The notes under the pieces are model-generated. The model ran no database searches, had not been told where the DNA came from, and saw only the letters and a list, made by a program, of their open reading frames with translations. From Micromonospora mirobrigensis (GTDB lineage: Bacteria > Actinomycetota > Actinomycetes > Mycobacteriales > Micromonosporaceae): a stretch of 64,000 nt of DNA. Position 1 is the first letter of the stretch. Each line of letters opens with the position of its first letter. The translations under genes were made by a program, and so were the position numbers. Shown here in pieces: positions 1 to 8,700 of this stretch. The stretch covers positions 186,001-250,000 of the forward strand of contig NZ_FMCX01000007.1 of the NCBI RefSeq assembly GCF_900091555.1, written 5' to 3'.

Positions 1-629
1 GACCCGGACGGGGCGGCGTTCGCCCCGGGGGCCAGCCGCCAGTACGGCGAGCCGGGGTCGCGGGCCCGCCAGGTGCCGGCCACCACCACCTGGCTGGTCT
101 TCTCGGTGCTGCGGTCGCGCAGCGGCACCCGTTCACCGACGGTCAGTCCGAGCGTCGCGGCGACCCGTTCCGGGATGGTCACCTGCATCGGGGTGGCCCC
201 GTCCACCGGCCAGGATCCGGCGGTGAGGTCGGCGTGCCCGGCGAGGTCGTCGAGGAGGGCGAGGCTGGCGAAGACGGGGTCGTCGCCCTGGCGGGCGACG
301 GTGCCGAGGTCGCCGGTGAGTTCCCGGCCGGTGCCGGAGCGGGCGGCGACCACGCTGACCGGGGCGCCACCGAACCCGTCGGCGAGCCAGCCGCGTACCG
401 CGCGGTCCCGGTCGGCGAACTCGGCGGCGTCGCGGCCTCCGGCCCCGCTGAGCAGCAGGCTGCGCTCCTCGGGCGGTGAGGCGGCCAGCACGCTGCGCTG
501 GCCGGCGTCGACCGCCCGGCGGTTGAAGTCGGACAGGCCGGTCACCAGTCCGATCGAGACCAGCGCCGCGACGATCGCCGCGATCAGCAGACCCCGGGCG
601 GCACGTGCCCGTCTCCACACCAGCTTCAT
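1..629 (-). CDS. ABC transporter permease, FtsX-like, N-terminal part (runs off the window)
   Basis: The open frame reads leftward from ATG at 629 (MKLVWRRARAARGLL) and continues past base 1, so only about 209 residues are visible and the stop is outside the window. GGGGAGGCG upstream is a good ribosome binding site. Residues about 10-35 form one hydrophobic segment (LLIAAIVAALVSIGLVTGL), followed by a long extracytoplasmic-looking domain. An N-terminal TM helix followed by a large periplasmic-type domain is the layout of MacB/FtsX-family permeases. The assignment rests on that layout and on phrases such as VTIPERVAATLGLTVGERVPLRD, typical of these domains. The C-terminal TM bundle cannot be seen, so substrate and partner ATPase are unknown. 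Confidence 0.6.
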   Translation of the reverse strand, partial: MKLVWRRARAARGLLIAAIVAALVSIGLVTGLSDFNRRAVDAGQRSVLAASPPEERSLLLSGAGGRDAAEFADRDRAVRGWLADGFGGAPVSVVAARSGTGRELTGDLGTVARQGDDPVFASLALLDDLAGHADLTAGSWPVDGATPMQVTIPERVAATLGLTVGERVPLRDRSTEKTSQVVVAGTWRARDPGSPYWRLAPGANAAPSG

Positions 630-747
630 CCGACGCCTCCCCGCAGGCCCCGGCGGGCCGCCGCACAGGAAGAGCCGCCACGGAGGCGGAAAGGTTCGCG
701 CCCGTTACGTGATCGTTACCGGGCCCGCCGCGGATCCCGCCGGTGGC

Positions 748-1776
748 TCAGCGCGGCCGGTCCCGGTCCCGGGAGGGTTGGACCCGCTTGGGTTCGCCGG
801 GCATCTTGGGGTGGTCCGGCGGGTACGGCAGGTCGCCTTGGCCGGCGGCGGCGTCCCGGTCGGCCCACTCCAGCAGCGGGGTGATGTCCCAGCCGGCGTC
901 GTCGATGCCGGCGTGCGGGTCGCCGTGCTCGGCGAGCCGGGCCGGGACCGTCCGCAGGTCGAAGTCGTCCGGGTCGACCTGGGGCAGCTCGTCCCAGGTG
1001 ACCGGGGTGGAGACGGTGGCCCGGGCGTTGGCGCGCAGCGAGTACGCGCAGGCGATGGTCCGGTCCCGGGCCATCTGGTTGTAGTCCACGAAGACCCGCT
1101 CGCCGCGCTCCTCCTTCCACCACGCGGTGGTGACCAGCGCCGGGTGGCGCCGCTCCAGCTCCCGGGCCAGCGCGATGGTGGCCCGGCGCACCTCGGTGAA
1201 CGTCCAGCGGGGCTGGATGCGCAGATAGACGTGCACGCCCCGGCCGCCGGAGGTCTTCGGCCAGCCGGTCACGCCCAGCTCGTCGAGCAGGACCCGCAGC
1301 TCACCGGCGGCGGTCACGGCGTCGGCGAAGTCGGTGCCCGGCTGCGGGTCGAGGTCCACCCGCAGCTCGTCCGGGCGGTCGGTGTCGGCGGCCCGGACCG
1401 GCCAGGGATGGAAGACGATGGTGCCCATCTGGGCGGCCCACGCGACGTGCGCCAGGTCGGCCAGGCAGAGCTCGTCCGCGGCACGCCCGCTGGGGAACGT
1501 GATCCGCGTGGTGCGCAGCCACGGCGGCACGCCGCGGGTGGGCACCCGCTTGGCGAAGAACATCTCCCCCTCGACGCCGTCGGGGAAGCGTTGCAGCGTG
1601 GTCGGGCGGTCGCGCAGCGCACGGGTGATCCCGTCGCCGACGGCCAGGTAGTAGTGGAAGACGTCGGACTTGGTGAAGCCGCGCTGCGGGAAGATCACCC
1701 GATCCGGGCTGGTCAGCCGGACGGTGTGGCCGGCCACCTCGATCTCGGTCGCCGGTGCCTTGGCGCTACCTGCCAT
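748..1776 (-). CDS. Stand-alone LigD-type DNA polymerase/primase domain protein (NHEJ)
   Basis: This 342-residue protein matches the polymerase domain of bacterial LigD, an AEP-superfamily primase-polymerase that fills in ends during non-homologous end joining with Ku and a ligase. The metal-binding acidic residues are visible: D141 and D143 in RVDLDPQPG and a third Asp at 231 in VFVDYNQ. The conserved SGGRGVHVYL block is at about 176-185. No ligase or phosphoesterase domain is attached, as is common for actinobacterial stand-alone copies. ATG at 1776 is taken as start; an in-frame GTG at 1794 would add six residues. It diverges from msrB, so a damage or oxidative-stress promoter region could be shared (inference). 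Ku and ligase are not in the window. Confidence 0.88.
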   Translation of the reverse strand: MAGSAKAPATEIEVAGHTVRLTSPDRVIFPQRGFTKSDVFHYYLAVGDGITRALRDRPTTLQRFPDGVEGEMFFAKRVPTRGVPPWLRTTRITFPSGRAADELCLADLAHVAWAAQMGTIVFHPWPVRAADTDRPDELRVDLDPQPGTDFADAVTAAGELRVLLDELGVTGWPKTSGGRGVHVYLRIQPRWTFTEVRRATIALARELERRHPALVTTAWWKEERGERVFVDYNQMARDRTIACAYSLRANARATVSTPVTWDELPQVDPDDFDLRTVPARLAEHGDPHAGIDDAGWDITPLLEWADRDAAAGQGDLPYPPDHPKMPGEPKRVQPSRDRDRPR

Positions 1777-1823
1777 TCGGCGACCATATGCCACACCCCC
1801 GACAGTCGACGTACCGTTGACCG

Positions 1824-2234
1824 GTGAGTCTTTCCGAGAACGAACTGCCCCGCACCGAGGACGAGTGGCGGGTCCGGCTCAGCCCCGAGGAGTTCCGGGT
1901 GCTGCGCGAGCACGGCACCGAGCGGCCGTGGACCGGCGAGTACGTCGACACCAAGACCTCCGGCGTCTACCACTGTCGGGCCTGCGGGCTGGAGCTGTTC
2001 ACCAGCGACACGAAGTTCGACTCGCACTGCGGCTGGCCGAGCTTCGACGACGCCATCCCCGGGCGGGTGAAGGAGATCGAGGACAACACCCTCGGCATGC
2101 GGCGTACGGAGATCCGCTGCGCACGCTGCGACAGTCACCTCGGGCACGTCTTCCACGGTGAGGGCTTCACCCCGAAGGACACCCGGCACTGCGTCAACTC
2201 GGTCTCCATCCGGTTGGAGCCGCGCGACGCCTGA
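1824..2234 (+). CDS. msrB: Peptide-methionine (R)-S-oxide reductase
   Basis: This 136-residue MsrB reduces methionine-R-sulfoxide in proteins, with electrons usually supplied by thioredoxin. The two CxxC zinc-binding pairs are C51/C54 (CRAC) and C99/C102 (CARC). The catalytic Cys is C123 in RHCVNSVSI, and a recycling Cys, C69, sits in SHCGWPSF. The length is normal for single-domain cytosolic MsrB, and no signal peptide is present. The start is GTG 1824, immediately followed by SLSENELPR. It stands opposite the LigD-type polymerase and is followed by a strong hairpin before a convergent gene. Confidence 0.95.
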   Translation: MSLSENELPRTEDEWRVRLSPEEFRVLREHGTERPWTGEYVDTKTSGVYHCRACGLELFTSDTKFDSHCGWPSFDDAIPGRVKEIEDNTLGMRRTEIRCARCDSHLGHVFHGEGFTPKDTRHCVNSVSIRLEPRDA

Positions 2235-2253
2235 CCCCGGTTCCGCCCCCGCT

Positions 2254-2273
2254 CCCCCGGTCGACACCGGGGG
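2254..2273. terminator. Hairpin between convergent msrB and CBM48 genes
   Basis: A perfect 8-bp GC stem (CCCCCGGT / ACCGGGGG) with loop CGAC lies between the two convergent stop codons. There is no clear U-tract on either strand, so this is a likely but unproven bidirectional terminator. Confidence 0.5.
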
Positions 2274-2294
2274 CGCGGGCGGCCGGCGGTCCGG

Positions 2295-2570
2295 TCAGAG
2301 CAGCAGCAGGCTGCCGCGGTCGTCGACCTGGTCGGCGGAGTCGTCGTCGAGCCAGACACCGCCGGTGGCCAGGTAGCGGAAGCGGTACTCGCCGGGTGCG
2401 AGCTTGAGGGTGACGGTGCGGGTGCCGTCGCGGCGGGCGACCAGCTCGTGCCGCCCCGGCTCCCAGCCGTTGAAGCAGCCCACCACGCTGACCGTGCCGG
2501 GTGGGGTGTCGCGGGGCAGGCAGAAGGTGACCCGGGTCTGGTTGCCGAAGAGCTTGTTCCGCTTGATCAC
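2295..2570 (-). CDS. Isoamylase early-set (CBM48/AMPK-beta-like) domain protein
   Basis: This 91-residue protein consists almost wholly of one E-set/CBM48 domain, the glycogen-binding module of branching enzymes and AMPK beta. Diagnostic stretches are VSVVGCFNGWEPGRHELVARRDG and the closing APGEYRFRYLATGGVWLDDD. The start is placed at GTG 2570 (VIKRNKLFGNQTRVTF) because GGAGG lies just upstream; the frame stays open further upstream but without ribosome-binding support. Such small stand-alone E-set proteins recur in actinobacteria with no established function; binding to glycogen or to a partner enzyme is inference. It diverges from the Cys-rich protein at 2723. Confidence 0.8.
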   Translation of the reverse strand: MIKRNKLFGNQTRVTFCLPRDTPPGTVSVVGCFNGWEPGRHELVARRDGTRTVTLKLAPGEYRFRYLATGGVWLDDDSADQVDDRGSLLLL

Positions 2571-2722
2571 GTGGTCCTCCGAGGTCGAGGCGGTCACCGG
2601 GTTCAACGCCCGACACGCCGGTGCGACGCGCCGCGTGGAGGTCCGACCTGCGGGTTTCCCCCTCCCGTCGCGCCACCGGTGCCGCACCCTTGACGGAAAT
2701 GTCCTTTCACGGGGGGTTCACC

Positions 2723-2980
2723 ATGGCGACCTGCGAGGTCTGCGGCAACGACTACTGGCTGGCCTTCGAGGTGCGTACGGTCAGCGGCGACGTGCACACC
2801 TTCGACTCCTTCGAGTGCGCCGCGCACAAGCTGGCGCCGATCTGTGAGCACTGTCAGGTCAAGATCCTCGGCCACGGCGTCGAGGTCTCCGGCCGCTTCT
2901 TCTGCTGCGGCCACTGCGCCCGCAGCGCCACCGGCGAGGGCGCGGAGATCCGCGACGCCGTCGGCGCCCGCCCCGCCTGA
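2723..2980 (+). CDS. Small Cys/His-rich metal-binding protein, metallothionein-like
   Basis: This 85-residue cytosolic protein starts at ATG 2723 behind GGGGGG. It carries CEVCGNDY near the N-terminus, CEHCQVKILGHG in the middle and FFCCGHC near the C-terminus, with several His residues, which suggests zinc or copper clusters. The fold resembles small actinobacterial proteins annotated as prokaryotic metallothionein-like, but the pattern is also compatible with a treble-clef zinc ribbon. Metal buffering is therefore inference. An upstream in-frame ATG at 2621 has no Shine-Dalgarno support and would place the start inside the divergent promoter region. Confidence 0.65.
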   Translation: MATCEVCGNDYWLAFEVRTVSGDVHTFDSFECAAHKLAPICEHCQVKILGHGVEVSGRFFCCGHCARSATGEGAEIRDAVGARPA

Positions 2981-3010
2981 CGACCCGCTCGCGGGCCTCC
3001 CGGTACGCCG

Positions 3011-3535
3011 TCAGGCCCCGGCGGGACGAGGTCGCTCCTGCCCGTCCAGCAACCACCATCCGCGCGCCTGCCAGGGTTCGTCCCGGCGCCGGAGCGCCTC
3101 GGCACGGTCCTCGGCGGCGCCCCGGGCGAGTGCGGCATCGTCGGCGCTCATCCAGCCGGCGGCGCACGCCACCTCGTACTCGTCCCAGTCCTCGATCTCG
3201 ACGCGGGAATCCCGTTCGTGGCGCACCGGGTCCAGCTCCAGGTCGACGTAGCGCCAGTCGACGCCGGTGCGCTCCACCGGCAGGCAGACGTCGATCTCCA
3301 GCCGCCGGTCGGCCGGATCGGCGACCCACCACGCCACCCAGGGACGGCCCACCGCGAGCAGCACGGCCACCGGTACGGGCAGGACGCCGTGGTCGTGCGG
3401 GGCACCCCACGGCGAGCCGACCGCACCGCGCAGCCACGTCCCGTCGGCGTCCTCGGCGACCGGCTCGAGGTCGTACCAGAAGACGCCACTCGGGCGCTTG
3501 ACCTTGAACAGCCGGACCCGCCTCGTCTCGCCCAT
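3011..3535 (-). CDS. DUF402 domain-containing protein
   Basis: This 174-residue protein of the DUF402 family includes nucleoside-triphosphatase-type Ntdp and FAU-1-like RNA-associated proteins. Family traits visible are a charged beta-rich core with GVFWYDLEPVAEDADG and the acidic cluster YVDLELDPVRHERDSRVEIEDWDEYEVA, whose Asp/Glu residues usually form the metal site. The start is set at ATG 3535; two GTG codons directly upstream (3538, 3541) are alternatives. The biochemical role in this organism is unknown. Confidence 0.75.
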   Translation of the reverse strand: MGETRRVRLFKVKRPSGVFWYDLEPVAEDADGTWLRGAVGSPWGAPHDHGVLPVPVAVLLAVGRPWVAWWVADPADRRLEIDVCLPVERTGVDWRYVDLELDPVRHERDSRVEIEDWDEYEVACAAGWMSADDAALARGAAEDRAEALRRRDEPWQARGWWLLDGQERPRPAGA

Positions 3536-3600
3536 CACCACACGCTAGGCGCAGCGACCGGACGGCGCCACGGGTCGGGGACGGCCGTAGGATCCGGTGC

Positions 3601-4065
3601 GTGACCGGGGATGACGACGACGTACGGGTGGCGTCGTTCGAGGAGCTGGACGTCCGGACCTTCCACGACCTGCTGCGGCTGCGGATCGACGTGTTCGTCG
3701 TCGAGCAGGCGTGCGCGTACCCGGAACTGGACGGGCGGGACGTCGAACCCGGCACCCGGCACCTCTGGCTGCCCGGCGCGGACGGGCCGGCGGCATACCT
3801 GCGGATCCTGGCCGATCCCGGCGGCGTGGCCCGGATCGGCCGGGTGGTGGTCGCCCCGGCGGCCCGCCGCGCGGGCCTGGCCGGCCGGCTGATGACCGCC
3901 GCGCTGCGGATCGTCGGTGACCGGCCGTGCGTGCTGGAGGCCCAGTCGCACCTGGTCGGCCTCTACGCCCGGCACGGTTTCACCGTCCGGGGAGCCGAGT
4001 ACGTCGAGGACGGGATACCACACACGCCGATGCACCGCCCCCTGGGAGACCGGCCCACCGTGTAA
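3601..4065 (+). CDS. GNAT-family N-acetyltransferase, ElaA-like
   Basis: This 154-residue GNAT enzyme starts at GTG 3601. The ElaA signature near the N-terminus is recognisable (LLRLRIDVFVVEQACAYPELDGRD), followed by the acetyl-CoA-binding loop region IGRVVVAPAARRAGLAGRLM and a C-terminal ARHGFTVRGAEYVEDGIPHTPM typical of the family. It transfers an acetyl group from acetyl-CoA to an unknown amine. It lies 62 bp before the amidase gene and could be co-transcribed with it. Confidence 0.85.
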   Translation: MTGDDDDVRVASFEELDVRTFHDLLRLRIDVFVVEQACAYPELDGRDVEPGTRHLWLPGADGPAAYLRILADPGGVARIGRVVVAPAARRAGLAGRLMTAALRIVGDRPCVLEAQSHLVGLYARHGFTVRGAEYVEDGIPHTPMHRPLGDRPTV

Positions 4066-4127
4066 CGTCTGGCCGCCGGGGACCGCTGGGTTCCCCAGTG
4101 GACGCGGATCGCGGAGGGACGTCGACG

Positions 4128-6503
4128 GTGAGACTTGCGGGGATCAGGTGGAACGGCCGGACGGGCGGCATAGCCGCCGCCATCGTGGCCACCACGGTGG
4201 CGGTGACCGCCACCATGGTGACGGCCGGGCCGGACGCCGAGGAGGACGCGGCGGCGCAGTGGGAACTGGCCGAGGGACCGGTCACCACCGCGCTGCACAC
4301 CGTCGAGCTGCCGGCGGCAACCCCCACCGAGGTGGTCATGCCGCAGCGGCGCACCGAGAAGTTCTCCATGGTGGGCGTGAGCTGGAGCGATCCGAAGGCG
4401 CTGCTCAAGGGCACCATCTCGGTGCGGACCAGGGCCGCGCGGAGCGGCACCTGGTCGGCGTGGAAGCAGCTCACCACCGACGACCCGGGCGGCGCGGACC
4501 CGGCCGAGGTCGCGCGCGGTGCGGCCCGCGGCACCGCCGACCCGCTCTGGGCCGGCCCGTCCGACGGGGTCGAGGTCCGGATCAGGGCGGCCTCCGGCAA
4601 GGTCACCAACAAGCTGCCGGCCGGCCTGCGGCTGGACCTGATCGACCCGGGCCAGCCGGCCCGGGTCCGCAAGCCGCACGCCGCCGGCGTGGGCGGTCGC
4701 CCGGCGGAGCGGTTCCAGCCGGTGGCTCAGGTGCAGGCGCTGGAGCCGACCACCACCGACCCGGCGCCCACCGACCCGGCGCCCACCGCCACCACCACGG
4801 CCCCGGCGCCCACCACCACCGCCCCGGCGCCGACGACCACCACCACGGCTCCGGCGCCCACCACCACGGCGCCCGCGCCGACCACCACCGCCCCGGCTCC
4901 CACCAGCACCACGACCACCACCGCGCCGGCACCGACCACCACGGCGCCCGCGCCGACCACGTCGGCCCCGACGCCCACCCCGACCGCCACCGCCCCGGGC
5001 AACCCGGTGCCGGTCCCGAAGCTGCTCACCCGCGCCCAGTGGGGCGCCAACGAGTCACTGGTGAAGAACCCGCCGGACTACGGCACCGAGGTCCGCGGCT
5101 TCTGGGTGCACCACACCGGGACCAGCAGCGACTACGCCTGCGCCGACTCGGCGGCGATCGTGCGCAGCATCATGACCAACGACGTGCAGGTCAAGAAGTG
5201 GAACGACCTGGGCTACAACTTCATGGTCGACAAGTGCGGCACCGTCTACGAGGGGCGCAAGGGCGGCATCGACAAGCCGGTCGTCGGCGCGCAGACCCTC
5301 GGCTTCAACACCAACTACTCGTCGATCGCGGTGATCGGCACGTACATCACCTCCGGCGTCGACACCGCCGTGCAGGACGCGATCGCGCACGTCGCGGCGT
5401 ACAAGCTCGCGCCCTACAAGTACGACCCGAAGGGCACCTTCACCACCACCGCCGGCGCCGACAACAACAAGTGGAAGCTCGGCCAGTCGCTGACGCTGCA
5501 CCGCATCCCCGGCCACCGCGACGGCGACAACACCCAGTGCCCCGGGGACAGCCTCTACGCCCAGCTGCCGGCCATCCGCGCCAAGGCGGCCGACATCGTG
5601 GGCCTGGCCCTGACCAGCCTGAGCGGGACGAAGTCCGGCGACACCTACTACACCAAGGGGGCGGTCACCGCCTCCTGGACGGTGGCCACCCCGAGCGCGC
5701 TGATCTCCCGCTTCGACGTGCTGGTCGACGGCAAGGTCGCCGCCACCGTGCCGGGCACCGCCCGCTCGGCGGCGCTCACGGTCGCCCCCGGCCGGCACAC
5801 CGTGCAGATCTCCGCGGTGAACTGGATGAAGCGCAGCGCCGTCACCCTCGGCCTGAGCGTCGTCGGCGACACCACCGCCCCGACGTTCACCAGGAACCCC
5901 GAGGTGACGCTGCGGACCGGCACGCTGAGCAGCACCGCCACCATGCCGGTCACCGTCACCGCCACGGCGGCGGACAACACCGCCCTGCGGTACGTCCAGC
6001 TCACCAACTCCCCGTCCAACACGGTCTACGCCCCGACCGGCAGCTGGGCCCGGACCGCCGCGCACAACGTGACCACCACCTGGAAGGTGAAGGCCGTCGA
6101 CCAGGTCGGCAACTACCGGTACGTGGACGGCGTCCGCACCGCCGGGCTGACCTCGGAGCGGTCCGCCACCCGCAAGGGCACCTGGACCGACGTGAGCGGC
6201 GGCTCCTACCTGGGCAACCTGGCGACCACGTCGAAGATCAAGGGCTCGTCGCTGAAGTGGACGTTCACCGGCCGCTCCATCGCCTTCGTGGCCGCCCGGT
6301 CGCCGCTCTCCGGCCAGGCCGACATCCTCGTCGACGGGGTGAAGGTGAGCACCGTGGACCTCTACTCGGCCAGCAGCCCGTACCGGCAGGCGGTCTGGAC
6401 GAAGAGCTGGTCGGCCAGCGGCACCCACACCATCGAGGTGGTCGTGGTCGGCACCGCCGGCCGCCCGGCGGTCACCGCGGACGGCTTCGCCGTGATCAGG
6501 TGA
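4128..6503 (+). CDS. Secreted PGRP/N-acetylmuramoyl-L-alanine amidase with Thr/Pro linker
   Basis: This protein of about 791 residues is predicted to cleave the amide bond between MurNAc and the peptide stem. The start is GTG 4128 behind GGAGGGAC. Residues 1-35 form a signal or anchor segment (GIAAAIVATTVAVTATMVTAG). An N-terminal beta domain follows, then a low-complexity TTTAPAPTTT linker at about residues 205-292. The PGRP/amidase_2 domain (about 298-490) shows LLTRAQWGANE, WVHHTGTSSDY (zinc His), YNFMVDKCGTVYEGR, and HRIPGHRDGDNTQCPGDSLY (zinc His and Cys). The remaining 300 residues look like tandem Ig-like beta sandwiches. Earlier in-frame starts overlap the acetyltransferase gene and lack ribosome-binding support. 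Confidence 0.88.
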   Translation: MRLAGIRWNGRTGGIAAAIVATTVAVTATMVTAGPDAEEDAAAQWELAEGPVTTALHTVELPAATPTEVVMPQRRTEKFSMVGVSWSDPKALLKGTISVRTRAARSGTWSAWKQLTTDDPGGADPAEVARGAARGTADPLWAGPSDGVEVRIRAASGKVTNKLPAGLRLDLIDPGQPARVRKPHAAGVGGRPAERFQPVAQVQALEPTTTDPAPTDPAPTATTTAPAPTTTAPAPTTTTTAPAPTTTAPAPTTTAPAPTSTTTTTAPAPTTTAPAPTTSAPTPTPTATAPGNPVPVPKLLTRAQWGANESLVKNPPDYGTEVRGFWVHHTGTSSDYACADSAAIVRSIMTNDVQVKKWNDLGYNFMVDKCGTVYEGRKGGIDKPVVGAQTLGFNTNYSSIAVIGTYITSGVDTAVQDAIAHVAAYKLAPYKYDPKGTFTTTAGADNNKWKLGQSLTLHRIPGHRDGDNTQCPGDSLYAQLPAIRAKAADIVGLALTSLSGTKSGDTYYTKGAVTASWTVATPSALISRFDVLVDGKVAATVPGTARSAALTVAPGRHTVQISAVNWMKRSAVTLGLSVVGDTTAPTFTRNPEVTLRTGTLSSTATMPVTVTATAADNTALRYVQLTNSPSNTVYAPTGSWARTAAHNVTTTWKVKAVDQVGNYRYVDGVRTAGLTSERSATRKGTWTDVSGGSYLGNLATTSKIKGSSLKWTFTGRSIAFVAARSPLSGQADILVDGVKVSTVDLYSASSPYRQAVWTKSWSASGTHTIEVVVVGTAGRPAVTADGFAVIR

Positions 6504-6521
6504 CCCGCTGACGGAACGCGG

Positions 6522-6557
6522 AACGGGCCCCGGAGGAGAGATCCCCCGGGGCCCGTT
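6522..6557. terminator. Bidirectional hairpin terminator between amidase and hemQ
   Basis: A perfect 12-bp stem (AACGGGCCCCGG / CCGGGGCCCGTT) with a 12-nt loop sits between the stop codons of two convergent genes. Its AA...TT flanks give a very short T run on each strand. Confidence 0.65.
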
Positions 6558-6587
6558 GCGGTCGCGGCGCCGACCGGCGCGACGGCG

Positions 6588-7289
6588 TCAGACCAGGCAG
6601 GTGACGATGTCGGCGACGGAGCGACGGCGACCGGTGTAGAAGGGGATCTCCTCCCGGACGTGCCGCCGGGCGCCCGAGGCGCGCAGGTCCCGCATCAGGT
6701 CGACGATCCGGTGCAGCTCGTCGGCCTCGAAGGCGAGCATCCACTCGTAGTCGCCGAGGGCGAACGAGGCGACCGTGTTGGCCCGCACGTCCGGGTAGCC
6801 GCGGGCCAGCCGGCCGTGCTCGGCGAGCAGCTCCCGCCGCTCGGCGTCCGGCAGCAGGTACCACTCGTACGACCGGACGAACGGGTAGACGCAGAGGTAG
6901 GGGCGGGCCTCCTCGCCGGCCAGGAACGCCGGGACGTGGCTCTTGTTGAACTCGGCCGGCCGGTGCAGCGCCATCTGGGACCAGACCGGGGTCAGCGACC
7001 GGCCCAGCGTGGTCCGCCGGAACCGCAGGTACGCGTCCTGGAGCGCGTCGCTGGACGACGAGTGCCACCAGATCATCAGGTCGGCGTCGGCGCGCAGCCC
7101 GGCCACGTCGTACATCCCGCGGACCACCACGTCCTTGCCGGCCAGCTCCTCGAAGAGGGACTCGACCTCACCGGTCACGTTGTCCCGCAGGGACGGCAGC
7201 GGTCCGGTGGACCGGTACACCGACCACATGGTGTAGCGGATGCTCGCGTTCAGCTCCCGCAGTCGGGCGGCGTTGGTCTGCTCGGTCAT
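6588..7289 (-). CDS. hemQ: Coproheme decarboxylase (chlorite-dismutase family)
   Basis: This 233-residue HemQ converts Fe-coproporphyrin III to heme b using peroxide, the last step of the coproporphyrin-dependent pathway of Gram-positive bacteria. The family is recognisable by MTEQTNAARLRELNASIRYTMWSVY, RGMYDVAGLRADADLMIWWH, LYLRF-like and YPFVRSYEWYLLP blocks, and ALGDYEWMLAFE near the heme pocket. ATG 7289 overlaps the hemY stop by 4 bp (ATGA), indicating translational coupling. It is the last gene of hemE-hemY-hemQ and ends at a bidirectional terminator. Confidence 0.93.
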   Translation of the reverse strand: MTEQTNAARLRELNASIRYTMWSVYRSTGPLPSLRDNVTGEVESLFEELAGKDVVVRGMYDVAGLRADADLMIWWHSSSSDALQDAYLRFRRTTLGRSLTPVWSQMALHRPAEFNKSHVPAFLAGEEARPYLCVYPFVRSYEWYLLPDAERRELLAEHGRLARGYPDVRANTVASFALGDYEWMLAFEADELHRIVDLMRDLRASGARRHVREEIPFYTGRRRSVADIVTCLV

Positions 7290-8698
7290 GTCCCCGATCC
7301 TCCCAGTGCTGTGATGATCTCGTCGGCCGCCGTCGCGCCGGAGCGGACGCAGACCGGAATGCCGACGCCGTCGTAACCGGCGCCGGCCAGGACCAGGGTG
7401 GGGTGCGCCGCGCGCAGCGCCGCCCGGGCCGCCGCCACCCGGTCGAGGTGACCGGGGGTGTACTGCGGCAACGCGCCGCCCCAGCGCTGCACGTGGCCGG
7501 CGACCGGGGTGGGCAGCGGGTCGCCCAGCACCCCGGACAGCTCCTTGTGCACGGCGGCGACCAGGTCGTCGTCGGTGAGCTGGAGCGAGGTCTCCTCGCC
7601 GTACCGGCCGACGGAGGCGCGGACCAGGGCCAGCCCGTCGGGCTGGGCGAGGTGCCCCCACTTGGTGGTGAAGAACGTCGACGCCTTGATCAGCAGCCCC
7701 TCGGTGGCCGGCACCAGGAAGCCGGCGAGCCGGGGCAGCCGCGGCGCGGGCAGCGCCAGGGTGACCAGGGCGACGCTTGCGTAGTCGAGGCCGCCGACGG
7801 CGGCGGCCACCGCGGGCGCGGCCGCGTCGAGCAGCCGGGCGGCGGGGCGGGCCGGCACGGCCAGCAGCACGGCGTCCGCCTCCACGAGCTGCGGGTCGCG
7901 GGTCGGGCCCACCACCAGTCGCCAACCGCCGCCGGGGGTCGGGGTCAGCTCGCGCACGGTGGCGCCGGTGCGCACGGTGGCGCCGCTGGCGCGTACCGCC
8001 GCGTCGACGAGGGTGGACAGGCCGCCGGCGAGGGTGCCGAAGACCGGCGCACCGGGCGCCCGGGGGGCGGCGGCCTGGGCGGCCCGGACCGCACCGACCA
8101 GGGTGTGCTCCATCCGGGCGGCCCGGGCCAGGGCCGGCATGGTGGTGGCCAGCGACAGGTCGTCGGCCCGGCCGGCGTAGACGCCGCCGAGCATCGGGTC
8201 GACCAGCCGGTCCACCACCGGGTCGCCGAGGCGGGCCCGGACCAGCGCGCCGACGGCCACGTCGTCGTCCGCGCCGAGCAGCGGGCGGCCGGCGTCGCGG
8301 TCCCGCTCCGCGGCCGGCGTCGCGACCGTGGCCACCTGCGCCAGGTCCCCGGGTACGCCGACCAGGGTGCCGCCCGGGATCGGGCGCAGCGCGCCGTCGA
8401 CGGCGAGGGCGGCCTGCCCGACGGTGGGGTGCACGATCTGCTCGGCCAGCCCGAGCCGGCGGACCAGGGCCACCGCGGCGGACTCCCCGCCGGCCGGGTC
8501 GCGCATCAGGAACGACTCGGCGCCCAGCTCGACGGTGCGCCCGGCCACCTCGCCGGTGCGCAGCTTGCCACCGGGGGCGCCGGAGCCCTCGTACACGGTG
8601 ATCTCGGTGCCGGCGGGGGCGTGGTCGCGCAACCGGACCGCGGCGGCCAGGCCGGTGATCCCGCCCCCGATGATCGCGATCCGCCGTGCCCGGGTCAT
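7286..8698 (-). CDS. hemY: Coproporphyrinogen III oxidase (HemY/CgoX, often annotated HemG)
   Basis: This 470-residue FAD-dependent oxidase aromatises coproporphyrinogen III to coproporphyrin III. The N-terminus MTRARRIAIIGGGITGLAAAVRLRDH is a classic Rossmann GxGxxG dinucleotide-binding motif. The C-terminal LVLAGAGYDGVGIPVCVRSG is the conserved FAD-closing motif of the family. The Ala-rich middle is normal for actinobacterial HemY. It begins 2 bp after the hemE stop and overlaps hemQ by 4 bp. In organisms that also have hemQ, as here, the physiological substrate is coproporphyrinogen rather than protoporphyrinogen (established for the pathway, inferred for this strain). Confidence 0.93.
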   Translation of the reverse strand: MTRARRIAIIGGGITGLAAAVRLRDHAPAGTEITVYEGSGAPGGKLRTGEVAGRTVELGAESFLMRDPAGGESAAVALVRRLGLAEQIVHPTVGQAALAVDGALRPIPGGTLVGVPGDLAQVATVATPAAERDRDAGRPLLGADDDVAVGALVRARLGDPVVDRLVDPMLGGVYAGRADDLSLATTMPALARAARMEHTLVGAVRAAQAAAPRAPGAPVFGTLAGGLSTLVDAAVRASGATVRTGATVRELTPTPGGGWRLVVGPTRDPQLVEADAVLLAVPARPAARLLDAAAPAVAAAVGGLDYASVALVTLALPAPRLPRLAGFLVPATEGLLIKASTFFTTKWGHLAQPDGLALVRASVGRYGEETSLQLTDDDLVAAVHKELSGVLGDPLPTPVAGHVQRWGGALPQYTPGHLDRVAAARAALRAAHPTLVLAGAGYDGVGIPVCVRSGATAADEIITALGGSGT

Positions 8699-8700
8699 GG

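Noticed and set aside
73..1827. Long plus-strand open frame across the permease and LigD-type genes
   Set aside because: It is antisense to two recognisable minus-strand genes and encodes low-complexity Ala/Arg/Gly sequence.
4740..5005. CRISPR-like short repeats
   Set aside because: The repeats are in-frame ACC/CCG codons encoding a Thr/Pro/Ala linker of the amidase; there are no unique spacers or dyad repeats.
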